Shown here: one piece after another, positions 48,101 to 60,782 of the stretch
Layout: each line of letters begins with the position of its first letter
Position numbering within the stretch: the stretch's first letter is position 1
Assembly (NCBI RefSeq): GCF_016859285.1
Contig: NC_053415.1
Location: forward strand, 9,596,501-9,660,500
Source: Xiphias gladius
Lineage: Eukaryota > Chordata > Actinopteri > Istiophoriformes > Xiphiidae
Direction of reading: 5' to 3'
DNA: 64,000 nucleotides
The notes under the pieces: model-generated
Told to the model about the DNA's origin: nothing
The model's database searches: none
What the model saw: the letters and a program-made list of their open reading frames with translations, nothing else
Made by a program: the position numbers and the translations under genes

Positions 48101-51100
48101 GATCAGTTTGCCAGCTGAGATTAGGCAGATCAGCAGTTGATCTAATTACCCCTTAAGTCACGCATCAGGTCACTGGCATAGCTTTTTGTGGTCAGATAAA
48201 CAAACTAAACAGTCTTTGGTAGAGCTGTCGTCCACCTGCCTGCATTAGTACCAGTGAGATAAGATAGTGACTTTATTTTAGTGTTACATTGAGGTTAACC
48301 TCGTCTGTAATTCAACCAAGCAGAAAACAGGGTAGTGGACGGGACAAGATGAAAGGAGGTCACCTCAAGTCTGTGTGAGTCTTTTTTCTTTTTTTTTAAT
48401 AGGTGTGTGTGTATATTAACAAAGCTCCTCTCCTTTCACAGTTTCTTCTGTATTGCGAGGGCACCCGTTTTACAGAGAAGAAACACCAAATCAGTATGCA
48501 GGTTGCAGAGAGTAAAGGCCTGCCCAAGCTCAAATACCACCTACTACCCCGAACCAAAGGATTCACCACAACACTGCAGTGTCTTAAGGGCACAGGTGGT
48601 GTATACAAATACACGCACACAAAGTTCATTATGTTCAAAACGCACACGTTTTGTTCTTAATCTGATTCTTTTTTTTCTGTCTTACAGTAACTGCTGTATA
48701 TGATGTGACTCTCAACTTCAAAGACAACCAAACTCCCACTCTGCTGGGCATCGTCAACGGCAAGAAATACAAAGCTGACATGAGCGTAAGGTGAGTGCCG
48801 CGATACCCTCCATTTACGCCTGAATCACCAGTTATTGTAATAATGATGCATTATACTGCCAGCTGTACTGAGTCTCTTCAAGTGGAAGCTGATGAATGTG
48901 TTTTAAACCTTTTGGCCTCTTTCCAATTGCATTTTTGTCCTATAATAATGAAGGAGACAGTGTGAGTGCTCAGAATGTTGGCTAGTTTCCCAGCACGATT
49001 ATGGTGACTCTAATGGGCAGGGCACTCCTACTGAGTAAAGAACTGGTCAGGAAATGAAACAGCAGGGAAAAGCATGTCTTTTGTCTGGACAGCATAACTG
49101 ATTTAGAAAGATAGTGTTTTGCGATTATACTCAAATAAACCTAGGAAAAAGGAGAATACTGGAAGATACTCTCTAGCATTGTGGAAACATGGTTGAGAAG
49201 ACCAGAATCAGTTAAACAATGGACTTGGAGACTGAAATCACTCAGCATAAAAATAGATGATCTTTGATACAAAATTGAAGTGAGTTTTAGGTGAGGGAGT
49301 CCTCTGCTGGTGAGAAACTGCCATAACACACCACATGTGATGCAGTGTATGATTATGAAACATTTTCTGTTGCGCTCTGAGAGGTCTAGAGGGAAGTGGA
49401 GAGTGCCCGTGTGTTTGTGTCATCTTGAGGACACTGGTCACGAAATGAATCTTACATTGTCCATCAATTTGCAGGTTATTTCTCGGTTTACAAAGAAAGC
49501 TTGTAGGTTCAGGTTGTAGTGCCTGTCAATAATGTAAGAATACTTTTTATGTTTAAAACACCAATGGCGGTTTGGGTGTGTGCTGTTTAGAGATTCATTT
49601 TTTCCCACTGGAATCATGAGCATGGGCATAAGCAGGAGAAATAAAAAAGGAAAAAATTAGGAAAGTCAAGTTTTGTTCCAGGAGTAAGATTTATTTTATA
49701 ACCTAAATCATCAGGTTTCAACGCAGAGCCACACTTCCCCTGACGTTGTTCTTGCAGAGGTCACTCACCTTCAGCTCTCTGTGCATAATTTAAATTACCT
49801 GCTTCTGTATTTCCACAGAATCCACCTCATCTAAATTTTTCATGTTTGCATCGTTTCTTTGCTGTTTCCACACACATTGCAGCATAAATTAGCAAGTCAG
49901 ATTGTTTGTGATGGACGTCCGTTTCTGTTTTGTTTCTTAATTTGCATCCTCAGGGGATTTAGTTGGTTGCTTAGAGACGTCGCTCTAACCATAGACAACC
50001 TCCGTCCAGTGTGTTGTCCTCTGTATTTTTCTCAGTTGTTCATTACATGCCAATTTCTGACCATCAAGGCTAAAATTGTAAATGACACTGGAACCAAATG
50101 TGTATACAGTTCTATGTAATTACTTACTCTTTCCCATCCAGGCGGTTCTCTGTGGAGGATATACCAGATGATGAGGAGGAGTGTGCCAGCTGGCTGCACA
50201 AGCTCTACCAGGAGAAGGTAAAACTGAGAAAAGCTGACATTAAAGGCACAATACATGATCAGACTCTAAACAGGACCCATCACAAAAATGTAAACACCTG
50301 TCACTCCTGTATTGATTGACGGGTATTTTTGTAGATCAGCTAACATGTGACAAGTTGTACATGTTGTCTAGTGCTGTAAAGTGTTTGTAAGATTTTTTTT
50401 CTCTTATCTCCGAAACAAATTGTTTCAGAATAATATGTAAACACACAAGCACAGAAATTTCACCAACACCAAAATTCCCACATGTTTTGACTAACAAGTC
50501 AAATTCTAATAGACTCCATTAAGCCAAGGAAACACCCACTCAGACACTTTAACACACTAGTTGCCTTGTAATTGGTATTTAAGTTATGTTAGACCATTTA
50601 TTACTGGATTTGAAGCATAATTTCTTATAGTCTGTACAGTATGTATAATGTCAATATAAAGGTGGTTACTGGTTTTTTTTTTTGGGCAAATTAAGTGAGG
50701 GCATACATGATTACTTAATAAAGTGCAAACCAAGTCTTCCTCCTGTCCCTCTCAGGATGCCTTACAGGAATTCTACAGCAAAGAAGGCAAGTTCCCCGGA
50801 CCCACAGTAATCCCACATCGCCGACCATGGACGCTGCTGAACTTCCTGTTTTGGGCCAGCCTGCTGCTTTCACCCCTCATCAACTTTGCTTGTGGAGTGG
50901 TTGTCAGTGGCTCCCCTCTCCTCATCATTGGCTTCATCATATTCCTCATCATAGGTAGGTAAACAGTACATCTTTTTCCCGTTAGGGGGATTGACCAGGA
51001 GACCGTAGCTTTTGGTGACTTCACCTGGGGAAAAAAGGAAATAAAAATTGTGGCTCTGGAATTTGCTGAAGGCTCAGTGTCTTCTAACATTTGAATTGCT

Positions 51101-51241
51101 GTCCTCATTCACTCCACTTCTTCTTGTTTTGCCTTTGTTCTCTCCCCAGCCTCCATAGCTATCCGTCGCCTCATAGGGGTCACCGAGGTGAAGAAAACAG
51201 GCTCCAGTTACGGCGACCAGGAGGCCAAGAAACAAAACTAA
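45131..51241 (+). CDS. agpat3: 1-acyl-sn-glycerol-3-phosphate acyltransferase gamma
   Basis: Eight coding exons join in frame: 45131-45308 (exon starts 45078), 45804-45973, 46156-46317, 48442-48595, 48688-48790, 50142-50217, 50756-50954 and 51150-51241. The product is 377 aa (human 376). The enzyme transfers an acyl chain from acyl-CoA to lysophosphatidic acid, making phosphatidic acid at the ER/Golgi/nuclear envelope. The catalytic NHNFEID (NHx4D, His96 and Asp101) and the phosphate-binding EGTR (176-179) are intact. A hydrophobic segment lies near residues 13-36 and a paired hydrophobic region near 300-350. The end GSSYGDQEAKKQN matches AGPAT3 rather than AGPAT4/5. The exon-4 donor is GTGGTG, weaker than the others. 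Leader exons upstream carry a small open frame that may affect translation. Confidence 0.98.
46318..48441 (+). other. agpat3 intron 3
   Basis: This intron, between the exons ending EYMW and starting FLLYCEGTRF, contains the repeat at 47283-47512 and otherwise no recognisable feature. Confidence 0.8.
47283..47512. mobile_element. MITE-like repeat in agpat3 intron
   Basis: CACAGACCTCCATCAAGGCT at the left and TTCCTTGGCGGAGTTAATAA at the right are imperfect inverted matches, with a CCTTGrnGGAG core. The CCTTGGCGGAG motif with a preceding run of AAACAAACAGACAC is familiar from an abundant fish repeat. There is no coding capacity. Confidence 0.5.
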
Positions 51242-53778
51242 AGTGTGTCACCCCGCCCCTCCCATGTACGGCTGTATCTGTGTGGTTGCCCTGCGGTGTC
51301 TTACCCGTACCCGACTCCATTCTCCTCCTACTGTTGAGTCAGTTGGTTGGCCGGGGAGGAGAACCAGCTGTGAAAACATAATAGACACCAGAGTTAGAAA
51401 TACTAATGGCACTAGAGTGAGAGAGAGCATGGAATGTCTGGGGGTTCAAGCTCTCTGGTGTAACACAAAACAAAAGGAGGGGGAGATGCATTACTGTATT
51501 CCCCTGCATCTTTCTTGATCCAGCAAGTCCCCATCCCGGCCCCATTAAATCCCGAAAACACCCGAGGTCAAGCTCCTAACCTGTCTGAGGTCACATGGAC
51601 AGCCAGTCCGCCCATTTTCTGCTCTGCACTACGTACCCCCACTTCCTGTCACAGGGAGTGGGGGCGTGCTCATTCTTTTTGCCCACATAACACAAACCGT
51701 TCCGTAACTGATTTTTTTTTTTTTTTTTTAATTTAATTTTTTTTAAAATCATCTTATCTTAACCTCCATCCAGGGGCAGTGCGTTACTGAAACAGCAATC
51801 TGTAATATGCATGACGCGTCTCTCCCTTTTTTCACTAAGTGGGACTTGTAATGGGAACCGGTGCTTTAAGGCCCAGTCTGGTTTCCTCAATCTTAAGGGT
51901 CAATTCACCCAAATCTCAAAGAAATTTAACCATTTAACCTCTACGTATCTAGCATTGCAGATAGTTTTGGTTTTTATACGCTTTTATACTGAGATTTCCA
52001 CTACCATACCAAAAAAGGGAGGTGAAAAAAATTTTGTTCATGATGCTCAAATCATTGTAACGTATATTTGAAAACCTTAACAGCAGAGCGTCTTTCCAGA
52101 AATAGTGTCTGAGTAACTCGGGTAACTACCAACAGTTTTCATCAGAAACTATGTTTCGAATGTAAAAAATTGCGAAAACATCACTGACATGGAGTAGTGG
52201 GCAGATTGGTTCTATGAAGACACATTACTCTTGAGTTTTTCAAATCCCATTTTCAATCTTTTGAGAACCGCCAGTGACATCCACCTCCATTGTACTAGGT
52301 TATGAGTCTCAGAGCACAGATCTCAAAAGGTAAATCCCGCATCATCTCCAGGGCTAGATATCACAAGGGTGAAGTGGGGAAAATCCTTTTTTTACTTTAA
52401 TCACATGATCTTGGTGAATTGACCCATTAACACCCTGGTTTGGAGATGATGGTGTCTGTTAAACTACAACAAGGGCTCTGAATGTGAAAACTGTCCTTAT
52501 CAAGGATACCTACCATCTGTTACAGGTCTCGTTCGTAGCCCGCAGCACCAACACCCACAGATTCATTCGAAAACATTTCAATTCTCTTTCCAATCTGTTT
52601 CTATTTTCACTGGATTTACACAGATGTGAAGTTGCACACGTTATTCATTTTTCAACATAACTGGACCATTTCTGACCCCCTAAATGTGATGTTAATTCAG
52701 ACAGCAATCCCAGTCTGAACACTGAAGTAGTAGAACATACCAAACCCCCTCTGATGCCAGTTAAAATGCAGCTCACACTGCTCGGGGTTCATGTGTTGAA
52801 TGACAGTGGACCCAGATTCCAGAAAACAGTCACCAACTGTCGTCACGTAGCCTCACGGCTGTTAGAATATGATTTTGCTCTCCTGCTATAGACCGTAGTA
52901 GTGATGTTTTAACCTTTGCCTTAAATCAAGCTTGCTCAGGCAAGGGATTGCTTATTCGCCAGCCCTTTAAAACAGCACCCCCCACTCTTACCTCTCTTGT
53001 GTTTGAGTACTCACCCTCTCTTCCTCCCATTACAGCAGTGCACGGTGGAGTAGCGCACATTCATTTGGTTTGATCACCAAAATGTATGAATAATTGCAAA
53101 CCACTGTCAGTCTTTAAAATGGAAAGCTAGGAAGGTGTTGGTTTGTCAAAGGCGTCTTTGGAACTGTGTAGAGCGCCATTAGTTAAAGAAGCTGTTTACA
53201 CTCCATGTGCAGGGCAGCTTTGTTTCTCTGGATGTCAGCACAGCGACACTTAGCCATTGTTGGTGCACTTTCTGTTTCGCACATTTCACGGTTTTAGAAT
53301 CGGTCACCCCAGAGTTGGTTGTTTTTAAATGTCTCTCAAATTAAACGTTTGCTGCTGCAGTACATGAGTGGATCTCTTCTGGTGTGACGAGCCACATTTC
53401 GTGGTCCCCAAATACAAACAATGGTAGCAAGACACGGAGGGGATATTTTGTGTCCTGCTCTCTCCTCCCCTCTGCCCTCCCGTGCCACATGTGGTATTAA
53501 TCTTAGATTTTGTTTTGTCTGTTTCAAATTTTTCGGGATCATCACTCCTCAGCAGCGATATGTTGTGCACTTCCTGTAGAGTTTTCTCAACCCAGACGGA
53601 TTTCATGCAAGCCTTAATAGACAGTGCTGCTTAATTTTTGTGTGAAAATGTAGAATCTAACTGAGCCCCTGTTGTAGTGAAGGAACAATGTGTGAAAAAT
53701 GTCCTCCAGTATAGCAAGCAGGTTGCTGGAATTAGTTGTCAAGTGACTTGTTCTGAAGTTTTAACATAAAGAAATAAA
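51242..53778 (+). other. agpat3 3' untranslated region
   Basis: No coding signal follows the agpat3 stop. A T-rich tract lies at about 51713-51740. The first convincing AATAAA is at 53773-53778, giving a 3' untranslated region of about 2.5 kb, a plausible length for this gene. Confidence 0.6.
53773..53778 (+). terminator. Candidate agpat3 poly(A) signal
   Basis: A canonical AATAAA in GAAATAAAATG, preceded by AT-rich sequence. A second candidate lies near 54076. Confidence 0.5.
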
Positions 53779-56700
53779 ATGAACTGAGAACGGATAAAGT
53801 CATGTTCTTAATTAATCCACATTTTTTACACAAAGATGCTTGGAGTTGCATTACCTCCAGATATTTGTTAAAAGCTTTAGGATTTTTAGCTTGTTATCTT
53901 TTTCTTCAAGGGATCTGTTTCTCCTTACATCCCAACACGCGGCATCAAATAAAAATGCACTCCAATCCATCCATTCATTCAGTAAAAAACATTTTCCGAA
54001 GCAGAAAGAATTCAAACGTACGACCCAGTATTTAGAAAAACTTTTTACACTGGATGTTTTTTATTCAGTAAAAGAAATAAAACTAACTTGTGGTTGCTTT
54101 TTTTTCCTTTTCTGAATTCTCTACCAGAACCCAATAACAGTACAAATTGACACCACTTTATGAATTTTCTAAATCTCAGAGATAATTCCGTTAGTGGCAC
54201 CTCTTTCGTCAGCTTTTGTTTCGTTTTCTAACGCTATTTTTATGTTTTCTTCAATTAAAACACTTGAGAATATTAAAGGATTTAACCACAAAGCAACTCT
54301 TACTCTTTCGACTTTTTTGAATTTGTGTGAGTTTCTCTGTTTGCACTGCAGCTTGGATAAAAGAAATGTATCACAGCGCAAAAACTTGCAGGGGTAGCTG
54401 AATCCACGCAAAACATGTTTTCCTCCTCGCATGCTTTTTCTCCTTCATTAACAGCCATTTTCACAGAGGCACACTGGCATCCATCCTCCTCCTTTCATCA
54501 TGACACAGCCACTATTTTCCGTGAAGATACAGCATAAAGTCACACAGGCGTGACAATATGTAGAGACTGTAAACTGAAAATATGTACATAAAGGTAAATG
54601 ATGAATGTTACGTTCACTTTTCGAAAGTGTAGAGGTGTACTTAGCTGCTGTTTGGCAGTAGACCTTTTGAATCACACAAACCAATTTTCCATCAGATGCC
54701 CACAGGACATCTTGAATATACAGTCACAAGAACGTGACAGGGTGTGGAGAGACTGTATCAATGTGTACATAATGTAAATGATGACTATGACGTTCAGTTT
54801 TAGAAATGGCCGAGATGCTCTTCTGTTCTTTTGCAATAGCCGTTTTGACTGCCAGGGCCATGCGTTCAGGCTACAACCAAATGTACCAGTGATGAAAAGC
54901 TACGGCAGAGCAAGATTTAAACTGAGCTGGCCTCATGGGTGCAGTTTACAAAATTCCCTGCAAAGGTTATTATACTTGACACTGTCTCACCTATCAGGTC
55001 TGGAGCTGTAAATACCTTCAGCGATGCCTCTCTTCGAATTCAAGCCACAGACAGAAGGCTGTAGTCACAGATGATGCTGACAAAGCATTTTTCAGACTTT
55101 GTAATTAATTATGGTTTCTTACAATAGTCATTACTTTTGCATGATGTGCGTTATTGCACAGTCACTGAATCGAGTTAATTCTGACTCAGGGACTCTTTTA
55201 AAGACTGGCAATGCAACAGCTGTGGCATTAACTCTGAATTTGAATCTGAATAAAAAGGCTTTCTGAGGAAGCTGAAAGAGTGTGATTCTTGCTTTTGTTA
55301 ACGTTATAGATCATGTTCAAATATCTTGACTTGATTTCTTCAGAGTTCCTGAAAACGTGGTTTCAAACTGTAAGTTTCTCTTTTCAACGTTTAATAATCA
55401 TGATAAAAAAGCAACAATCAAAGTTGTTGAGTAATTGTGTTGTAAAAGTTAACTTAGACAAAAGTTTAACTGGTTCAGTCCCAGGCCAGAAACAATCTTT
55501 TTCCTACTTCCTTTGTTTTTCAGAACAACCAGGACCATTTGTGAACAAGTATGTATTTTATGTGAATAGTTACATTCAAGGCTTATAACGGATTGGGCCT
55601 GCATGTAGAATTTAGTTTCACAAAGAAAAAAATGTGTACAAAATGAATGTTATTTGAATTGTGAAGGTGTCAGATATAATAGCTCGTTACAGAAGAGTAA
55701 CCCAACCAACCAGTGACATCTGTGAGGTTTTTGGTGAAACTGCCAGGAACTATGAGTTTACAAAGTCTCACAACTAATAAATAACAGGTGGAAATTGACG
55801 AAGTGCAACAACAAAGATCTATTTAAAGCAACTGCTACTTAAACCTTGTCACTGACCTTTCTGACCTCATAGGGGCCAAGGCTCAACACCTAGAAGGTGA
55901 ATAGTTGACTAAAGTATCATAAGCAATAAATAACATGCGCAGCTTTTTAGTGAATTCTGTACAGCGTAATTTCCCATTAGGGAGAATGGGTCCCGACAAA
56001 AAGTGATCCTCAAATTATTCCTGGATCACTATGAAAACACACAAACAGGGGTTACAACCAAGAATAATAGTTCATTTTGTTCATAGGTTCCAGGGCTCTT
56101 GACATGCTGCCCACTGCCCCCTTCACACCAGTGAGAAGAACACAGAAAAGACACGGATACATAAAGCTGTGTGAAAGGTAACCTAAACTGTTTGGCAGAA
56201 AATAGTGTGTTAATACCGCTCATCATAAGAGGTTGACTGAGAAAACATTGATTTAAAATACTGTCATACCATCTTTAAACTAAAATTTCAACAGAATGAA
56301 AGATGGAAGAAAGGGGTTTAATGGACCGCAGAGCACAAACATGGAAAGGTGTGCTTTTCAAATCCATTTGCTCACAGTTTCTGGGTATAACTAGCAGCAT
56401 TTGTAGTCTTTTGATAGTTATATGACAGAATCAGGAGTTTAAGGCTTTCAAAGAAGGGCAAACCACAACACACACTTGACAAAACAATCTCATCAAAAGG
56501 TCCTTTCAGCAGTCGTTCTGGAGCTTTCAACCGTATCACATGATCTTCATCAGCAGATGTTGTTTCCCCAGTTGTCATGAAAATTTTCATGGTAAAATTC
56601 ACACTTTTCTCTGCACTTGAAAGACTTGTTGTCCATGTTGGCTTAAAAGTTAAGACTGAAAATGTTCTCCTCCTAAATGGACCTTCGGGCAGGAATTTTT

Positions 56701-56923
56701 TTGCCAGCTACCGTTTCCATGATCAAGAATAAACTTTCAATCTCAAGCATACAGATCCTCAGACGTTAATTGCGAAATATTTTCCCTTCAAAAATAACCA
56801 GCTTTTTTTAAATTCCAAAATAAATTTTTCAACATAATTTCTATGTACAGGATGTGAATTATGGCAGGTCTATGATATGATGAACTGTTTTTACTGCTGA
56901 TGAGTAGTCTTGTCTCCTTCCAG
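53779..56923. other. Intergenic stretch after agpat3
   Basis: No gene was recognised. It contains a diverged direct duplication (54526-54625 against 54709-54805). Short frames on both strands lack domains. Confidence 0.5.
54526..54805 (+). repeat. Diverged local direct duplication
   Basis: Two segments about 180 bp apart share the same order of blocks: ATACAG..., GTGACA, GAGACTGTA, ATGTACATAA, GTAAATGATGA and ACGTTCA.TTTT.GAAA. The first runs from about 54526 to 54625 and the second from about 54709 to 54805. This looks like an old local tandem duplication. Confidence 0.6.
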
Positions 56924-57533
56924 GGAGAAAACACTGTCTTCAGGAGCTGAGGACTGTCTTACTGGGACACGACTGGCTGGAGAAAAGTTTGACAGGAAAC
57001 ACCATCTTCGGTGGACAGACGTCTGACGTCAGCAGAGACGTGAAGATGTGTGTTGCTCTTGATGATGGGTGTAAAGTCATTGTGGTCAACACCCCTGAAA
57101 GGTGGATCCACTACTCTGTCCGAGGTGAGTGCGAACATACCCATCAGCTCTCACAGAGGCAGGGAGTGGACAGTGGAGGGACTTCTTGAGCTGTTAAATG
57201 ACACCCTGTGGAGACACACAATAATAAAATTCACCAGGTATGAGAGACTGAGAGGATTGTCCGTAGAGGACAACACTGCAAGACACATATTTCTCACGAC
57301 CGTTGGGAAGAGGTGTGGACAGAGATAACTACCTTTTAGACACACGCATTTGGGGAGAGGATGATGACACTCAGGTTTCAGAAGCGTTGGAGAAGATCGA
57401 CGCATTGCTGGAAGGAAATATAAAGGCAGGTGGAGTCGGTTATGTGACTACAAATGGAGAATTCTTCAGAATAACTGAGAGGGAAAGGAAAGAGGTAAGA
57501 GAAAAGAGGAAAGAGAGGGTCACTCTGAGGTGA
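56924..57533 (+). pseudogene. GIMAP/AIG1-type GTPase remnant
   Basis: After an acceptor-like CTCCTTCCAG, the first frame reads [20 protein letters not shown] and goes on to [16 protein letters not shown], the G1-to-G3 part of a GTPase of immunity-associated protein (AIG1) type. The frame then shifts, and [20 protein letters not shown] followed by [20 protein letters not shown] continues the fold (57134-57328). A third frame carries [20 protein letters not shown] and ends at 57533. A block between the first two parts is missing compared with full-length relatives. Three frames, an internal deletion and the lack of a start mark it as a pseudogene. The G1 loop GHDWLEKS lacks the usual GK, and the G3-like NTPE has Asn for Asp; fish relatives I recall share some of this. 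Full-length family members are linked to lymphocyte survival and immunity. Confidence 0.8.
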
Positions 57534-57589
57534 ATGAATGTGCAGACGGCCATAAGTACATACAGATGGGTAAGTATCAGTTACAGAAG

Positions 57590-57740
57590 CATGAATCCAA
57601 ATGAATGACGATGTTGCTCCGTATCTGCTGGATGGTTGACGGACGGTTCACAACATCATCTTAAAAAGGCTGTATGTCAGCCTTGTGTCCACAGGTTGTC
57701 TCCACTGCCCCCAAGTGGCCAAAAACCCAGTCATTGCAGG
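57590..57740 (+). repeat. Dispersed fish repeat, fragment 3
   Basis: This is the fullest of three related copies in the window (see about 2825-2910 and 4440-4530). It runs from GATGTTGCTCCGTATCTGCT through CAACATCATC to CACTGCCCCCAAGTGGCC. Confidence 0.45.
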
Positions 57741-59810
57741 CTTAAATTAACTTTGTGTAGTAAAAACAAGACTACTCTCTAACGAAAACAATTTCATGGT
57801 TCCGCCACGTAATCAACAACCAAAGTGTCTTAGAAAAAAGGCTGGTGCCTTTTGAAAGAGTTTGGGAACGCATAACGTGTCCCTAGCGACTGACTGTATG
57901 TCATTCTCATTTTTCAAATGCACCCCAACATACGATTCTTTTTAAGATGAAAATGGATTCCACAGAAATATTGTTGCCTAAATCCTGAATTGTTTTTTTT
58001 TTCCTTTTCTAGAGGAGCTTTTTCAAGTCAAATTAAGGTTATCTTAGCTTAGACATAGTGTATTTTTGACATTGTATATGTAAGGGCTGTCCTCTGATAT
58101 ATGGTGAAACTAAAATATTCTATCAATTATTTCACATTGAGGCACAAACAAAATAAAAAAATGCTGTCCCATCTTATCCATAACTACTACAACAGTTAGC
58201 AGGTTACATTTGCTGTAGTTACCACAGCTAAATAGCTAATGTAATAGCGAGATACATACTTCCATAAAGTTTAAGCCAAAGAATTTAACAACAAAATAAA
58301 AAAACAGAAAAATGACAGTGTTTTCACTCAATTTTCATTAAACTATAAGTGGTATACTGCCTCTCCTTGTTTGCTGTTTGAACATTAAGGTTAGTGGATC
58401 ATCAAGTCTTCAGAATCTTATTTTCTCTCATTCAATGATTGGCAAACAACCTATGGTGCATTTCTACTACATCACTAGCTAGGGTCGCTATTGTCTCATA
58501 AAAAAAAAACACAAAAAAAGAACATCCACGATCCTTGGTATCATGCGTCCTCGACACTTGAGGTATGCTGTCTTGTGTAGACCTGCAGCCAGCATCTCTC
58601 GCTGATTCTGGCTAAGACTAGACTTCTGGTCAGGTTGGAGTGGAGCTAAACTTGTCACGAAACTTGATAAACCAATAAAAATAATAAAGTTCTAACTTGT
58701 CCCGCGCAACCAGGTGCAACAGAACTATAGGATGGTCAGACCCACATCCCATTGCCTGTCTAATCAGGCAATATGTTGAAAACCCCTCTTTGGGTGAACC
58801 ATGAGTGTACCTTTAATTAGAAGACACTCTACTCATAACCGCTAAGTTTGAATTATAATGTAAAATGTAGATGTCAGACTTACTGTAGAAACATGTCTCT
58901 CTTTCTTTTTAATTATAGAGTGCTATAGTATTTTTATGAATAAAAGACAAATATTTGTATCGAGCTCAATATGCATTTTAATGAACATTTAACATGTCAC
59001 AATGGGAAAAGCACAGGCGTAAATAATAAAATGAATGATGGCCGAATACCATTTAGCTGCTTCGGGTTCAGGTTCCCGGTCCAGGTTGTTCACGCTGTCA
59101 TCTTACTGGGACACATAATTAGTAACACCTGTGCTTTTCCTACCTGGACAAGCCGAAATATCTGAGGCCTACGTTACGTCACCATTAGCTTGCTGTCCTC
59201 TTGGCGTGCTAATAACACAGTAGCTAACTCTGGCCTCTTATTGTTAGCACCCTTGTAAGTCATTTTCATATTACTGGTTGAAACTTGTTGTAGCTAGCTG
59301 GACTGAGTTGTGAAAATACTTTATATTGGTAGATTCAGTGCTTGAAGTGGAGTTAGGTATTTCAGCTGCTTGCCCTCTAACGGAGAACTTCTAGTCTTTG
59401 CAGCAAGTTATTTAGTTATACAAACTATATATATTATAGTATATATATATTATTATATACTAACAAAGTATATAAGTATCCACACACAGGATTATAGCTC
59501 CCAAAGCTTTATTGGAGTGAAAAAAAGGATCGTTTTAACCCTTCCAGGTGCATATCAGGCAAATGATTCCAGGCTTCCAATATGTTACTAACTATATAAA
59601 ACTGATATTTACCAATGTTTACAACATGGTACATTGTTGGTTGATGTTTAACAAATTCTGTAAAGTTAAACTCTTTGTCAGTCATCATATATTGAACTCT
59701 CTTTAATCATTCTACAGACATTTTCAGGGAAACCTTAAACCAGAGATCATGAAATATTCTTGAGCAAAAACTATGGATTTTTCTTTGTCACATTAATTAG
59801 AATTGGAGAA
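57741..59810. other. Intergenic stretch before odorant receptor
   Basis: AT-rich DNA without a recognisable gene. A TA-rich simple tract lies at about 59427-59462. TTTATT at 59518-59523 (AATAAA on the - strand) could serve as a poly(A) signal for the receptor gene. Confidence 0.5.
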
Positions 59811-60782
59811 TTATTCTATCAATGGAGGAGGGCACTTTCTTCCAACACGAACTAAGCACAGAATTCTGTTTCTTATTTTGGTCAGTTTAAATCCATATAT
59901 TAGAGGATTCATAAGTGGAGGAATAAGGAGAAATTCTATAGCGATGAAGTTTTGAAGGCTTTGAGGTAAATCTGCGGAGCCAAATCGCATGTACATCAAA
60001 TCAAAAACTATTACAACAAGGAATGTAATCAAAGAAATTAAATGGGGCACACATGTCTGCATAAACTTGACCCTGTCATCTTTGGACTTCACACAATTTT
60101 TAATAAGATGCATGTAAGTCCAAAAAATGAAAAAGCCATGAGACACATAGATGAAAATGATTGCATATGAAATAATATTATTTGAAATGGTGTCAGTTTC
60201 AAAGCAAGCAAGTTTAACAATTATCCAGTTCACACAAAAGAGTTTCTGCATCTTTGAACCACATAACTTTAGTCTTGACGTTAGTAGAACATTGATGGCG
60301 AAAATACAGAAAGGTGTTAGCCAGGAGAAACATACCAGCTGAGAGAGCCTCCTGTTAGACATAACAGAGTGGTAGTGCAGCGGTCGACATATAGCCAGAT
60401 ACCTGTCATAGGCCATAACTGCTAGAATGGACAAATCACAGCAAGCAAATGAGTACATGATAAAAGCCTGTAAAAGGCATCCTTCATATGAGATTTCTTG
60501 AGAAGACGTCAGTAGATCTAAAAGGAATTTGGGATAGAAACCTGTGGCCCCATAAAGTCCATTAATGCAAAAACTGCACAATAAAATGTACATAGGTTCA
60601 TGCAGGTTCTCATCTAGGATAATGATAGTGATGAGAGAGATATTGAAAAACAAAATCACACAGTAATACAGTAAAGTGAGTGGGAAGAGTGTTAATCTGT
60701 AATGAATTGTCTCGTTTAACCCTGACAGAATGAAAATTCTTACAATCGAAGCATTACCCATGGTCAGAGAACCAATTCTCAC
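59811..60782 (-). CDS. Odorant receptor, single-exon GPCR
   Basis: An uninterrupted 323-codon frame encodes a seven-transmembrane receptor of the olfactory family. Visible marks are an N-terminal glycosylation site (NAS, residues 10-12), HEPMYILLCSF in TM2, and a conserved Cys before TM3 (EGCLLQ). MAYDRYLAICRPLHYHS lies at the TM3/loop 2 boundary, and several extracellular loop-2 cysteines follow (LKLCGSK, LFCVNW, LACFET). TCVPHLISLITF is in TM6 and PLMNPLIYGFK in TM7. The receptor would sit in olfactory neuron cilia and signal through a Gs-type protein; the ligand is unknown. Met8 (MGNAS) is an equally likely start and would give a more usual length of 316 aa. The frame is intact and likely functional. 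The subfamily was not resolved. Confidence 0.93.
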   Translation of the reverse strand: MRIGSLTMGNASIVRIFILSGLNETIHYRLTLFPLTLLYYCVILFFNISLITIIILDENLHEPMYILLCSFCINGLYGATGFYPKFLLDLLTSSQEISYEGCLLQAFIMYSFACCDLSILAVMAYDRYLAICRPLHYHSVMSNRRLSQLVCFSWLTPFCIFAINVLLTSRLKLCGSKMQKLFCVNWIIVKLACFETDTISNNIISYAIIFIYVSHGFFIFWTYMHLIKNCVKSKDDRVKFMQTCVPHLISLITFLVVIVFDLMYMRFGSADLPQSLQNFIAIEFLLIPPLMNPLIYGFKLTKIRNRILCLVRVGRKCPPPLIE

